NCBI GenBank assembly: GCA_024641445.1
Contig: JAHEDA010000189.1
Location: forward strand, 1-5,225
Reading direction: 5' to 3'
Source: Gammaproteobacteria bacterium
Lineage (GTDB): Bacteria > Pseudomonadota > Gammaproteobacteria > UBA6429 > Thiohalophilaceae
DNA length: 5,225 nucleotides
Shown: in pieces, positions 4,961 through 5,225 of the stretch
How the letters are laid out: every line of letters starts with the position of its first letter
How positions within the stretch are numbered: the first letter of the stretch is position 1
Program-made: the position numbers and the translations under genes
Notes under the pieces: generated by a model
What the model saw: the letters and a program-made list of their open reading frames with translations, nothing else
The model's database searches: none
Told to the model about the DNA's origin: nothing

Positions 4961-5225
4961 ATGCATTTTGAGCCAACAGCACAAGAGGCTATCGAGCTTG
5001 TTGATATGTCAGCACAGCAACGCCTGATGTATTTCCTTACGCGTACACTTGAGGTGGAGGAGATATGGGGGGTTGCCGATGTGGATGGATGGGTTATGCA
5101 TGATGAAAATAATCTTACTGTCCTTCCATTGTGGCCATATCGGCAATTGGCGAATAAGTACATTAAAGAGACAGATATGATTCCTCAATCTGTCTCGCTT
5201 GAGCACTTTGTGTATTCCCTTTTGG
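4961..5225 (+). CDS. DUF2750 family protein (3'-partial)
   Basis: An open frame from the ATG at 4961 runs off the right edge after 88 complete codons. AGGG at 4950-4953, overlapping the stop of the previous gene, gives a 7-nt spacing. The protein begins MHFEPTAQEAIELVDMSAQQ, then has a helix with YFLTRTLEVEEIWGV (24-38) and a DVDGWVM strand (40-46). The segment LTVLPLWPYRQLANKYI (52-68) and SVSLEHFVYSLL (77-88) follow. The order EEIWGL-like, DGW, LPLWP, SLEEF-like is the pattern of DUF2750, a small family of about 100-130 residues with no established function. Only the last few residues are probably missing. The 9-nt gap to the ABM gene indicates cotranscription in the nifF operon. I assign no function. 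Confidence 0.75.
   Translation, partial: MHFEPTAQEAIELVDMSAQQRLMYFLTRTLEVEEIWGVADVDGWVMHDENNLTVLPLWPYRQLANKYIKETDMIPQSVSLEHFVYSLL

Overview
The window reads as part of a nitrogen-fixation (nif) accessory region of a proteobacterium, most likely a gammaproteobacterial diazotroph. The reasons are a NifF-type long-chain flavodoxin, a NifB/NifX-fold cofactor-binding protein, a complete high-affinity molybdate ABC transporter, and an intergenic region that carries NifA-type upstream activator sequences and a sigma-54 promoter. Base composition is close to balanced. I cannot name the genus from sequence alone. All recognised genes are on the + strand and tightly packed.

Left block (1-3350): modA (5' end missing) - modB - modC - GNAT acetyltransferase - NifX-like protein. 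modB and modC overlap by 4 nt (ATGA), modC and the GNAT gene are 7 nt apart, and the GNAT gene and NifX-like gene overlap by 11 nt. These look like one transcript whose promoter is upstream of the window. It would couple molybdate import (ModABC) to a small protein of the family that carries iron-molybdenum cofactor precursors.

Middle (3351-3603): a 253-nt non-coding regulatory region. It holds a perfect 18-bp palindrome that contains TGT-N10-ACA, a second TGT-N10-ACA site, and a -24/-12 element (TGGTCT-N5-TTGCA) about 37 nt before the next start codon, followed by a good ribosome binding site. I read it as a NifA/RpoN-dependent promoter.

Right block (3604-5225): an unrecognised 139-aa protein - nifF flavodoxin - a 100-aa antibiotic-biosynthesis-monooxygenase (ABM) protein with the Asn/Trp/His set of IsdG-type haem-degrading enzymes - a DUF2750 protein cut by the window's right edge. 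No terminator or extra promoter is evident between them, so all four probably belong to the NifA-driven operon. NifF would donate electrons to nitrogenase reductase. The roles of the other three in nitrogen fixation are open, and they are the most interesting part of the window.
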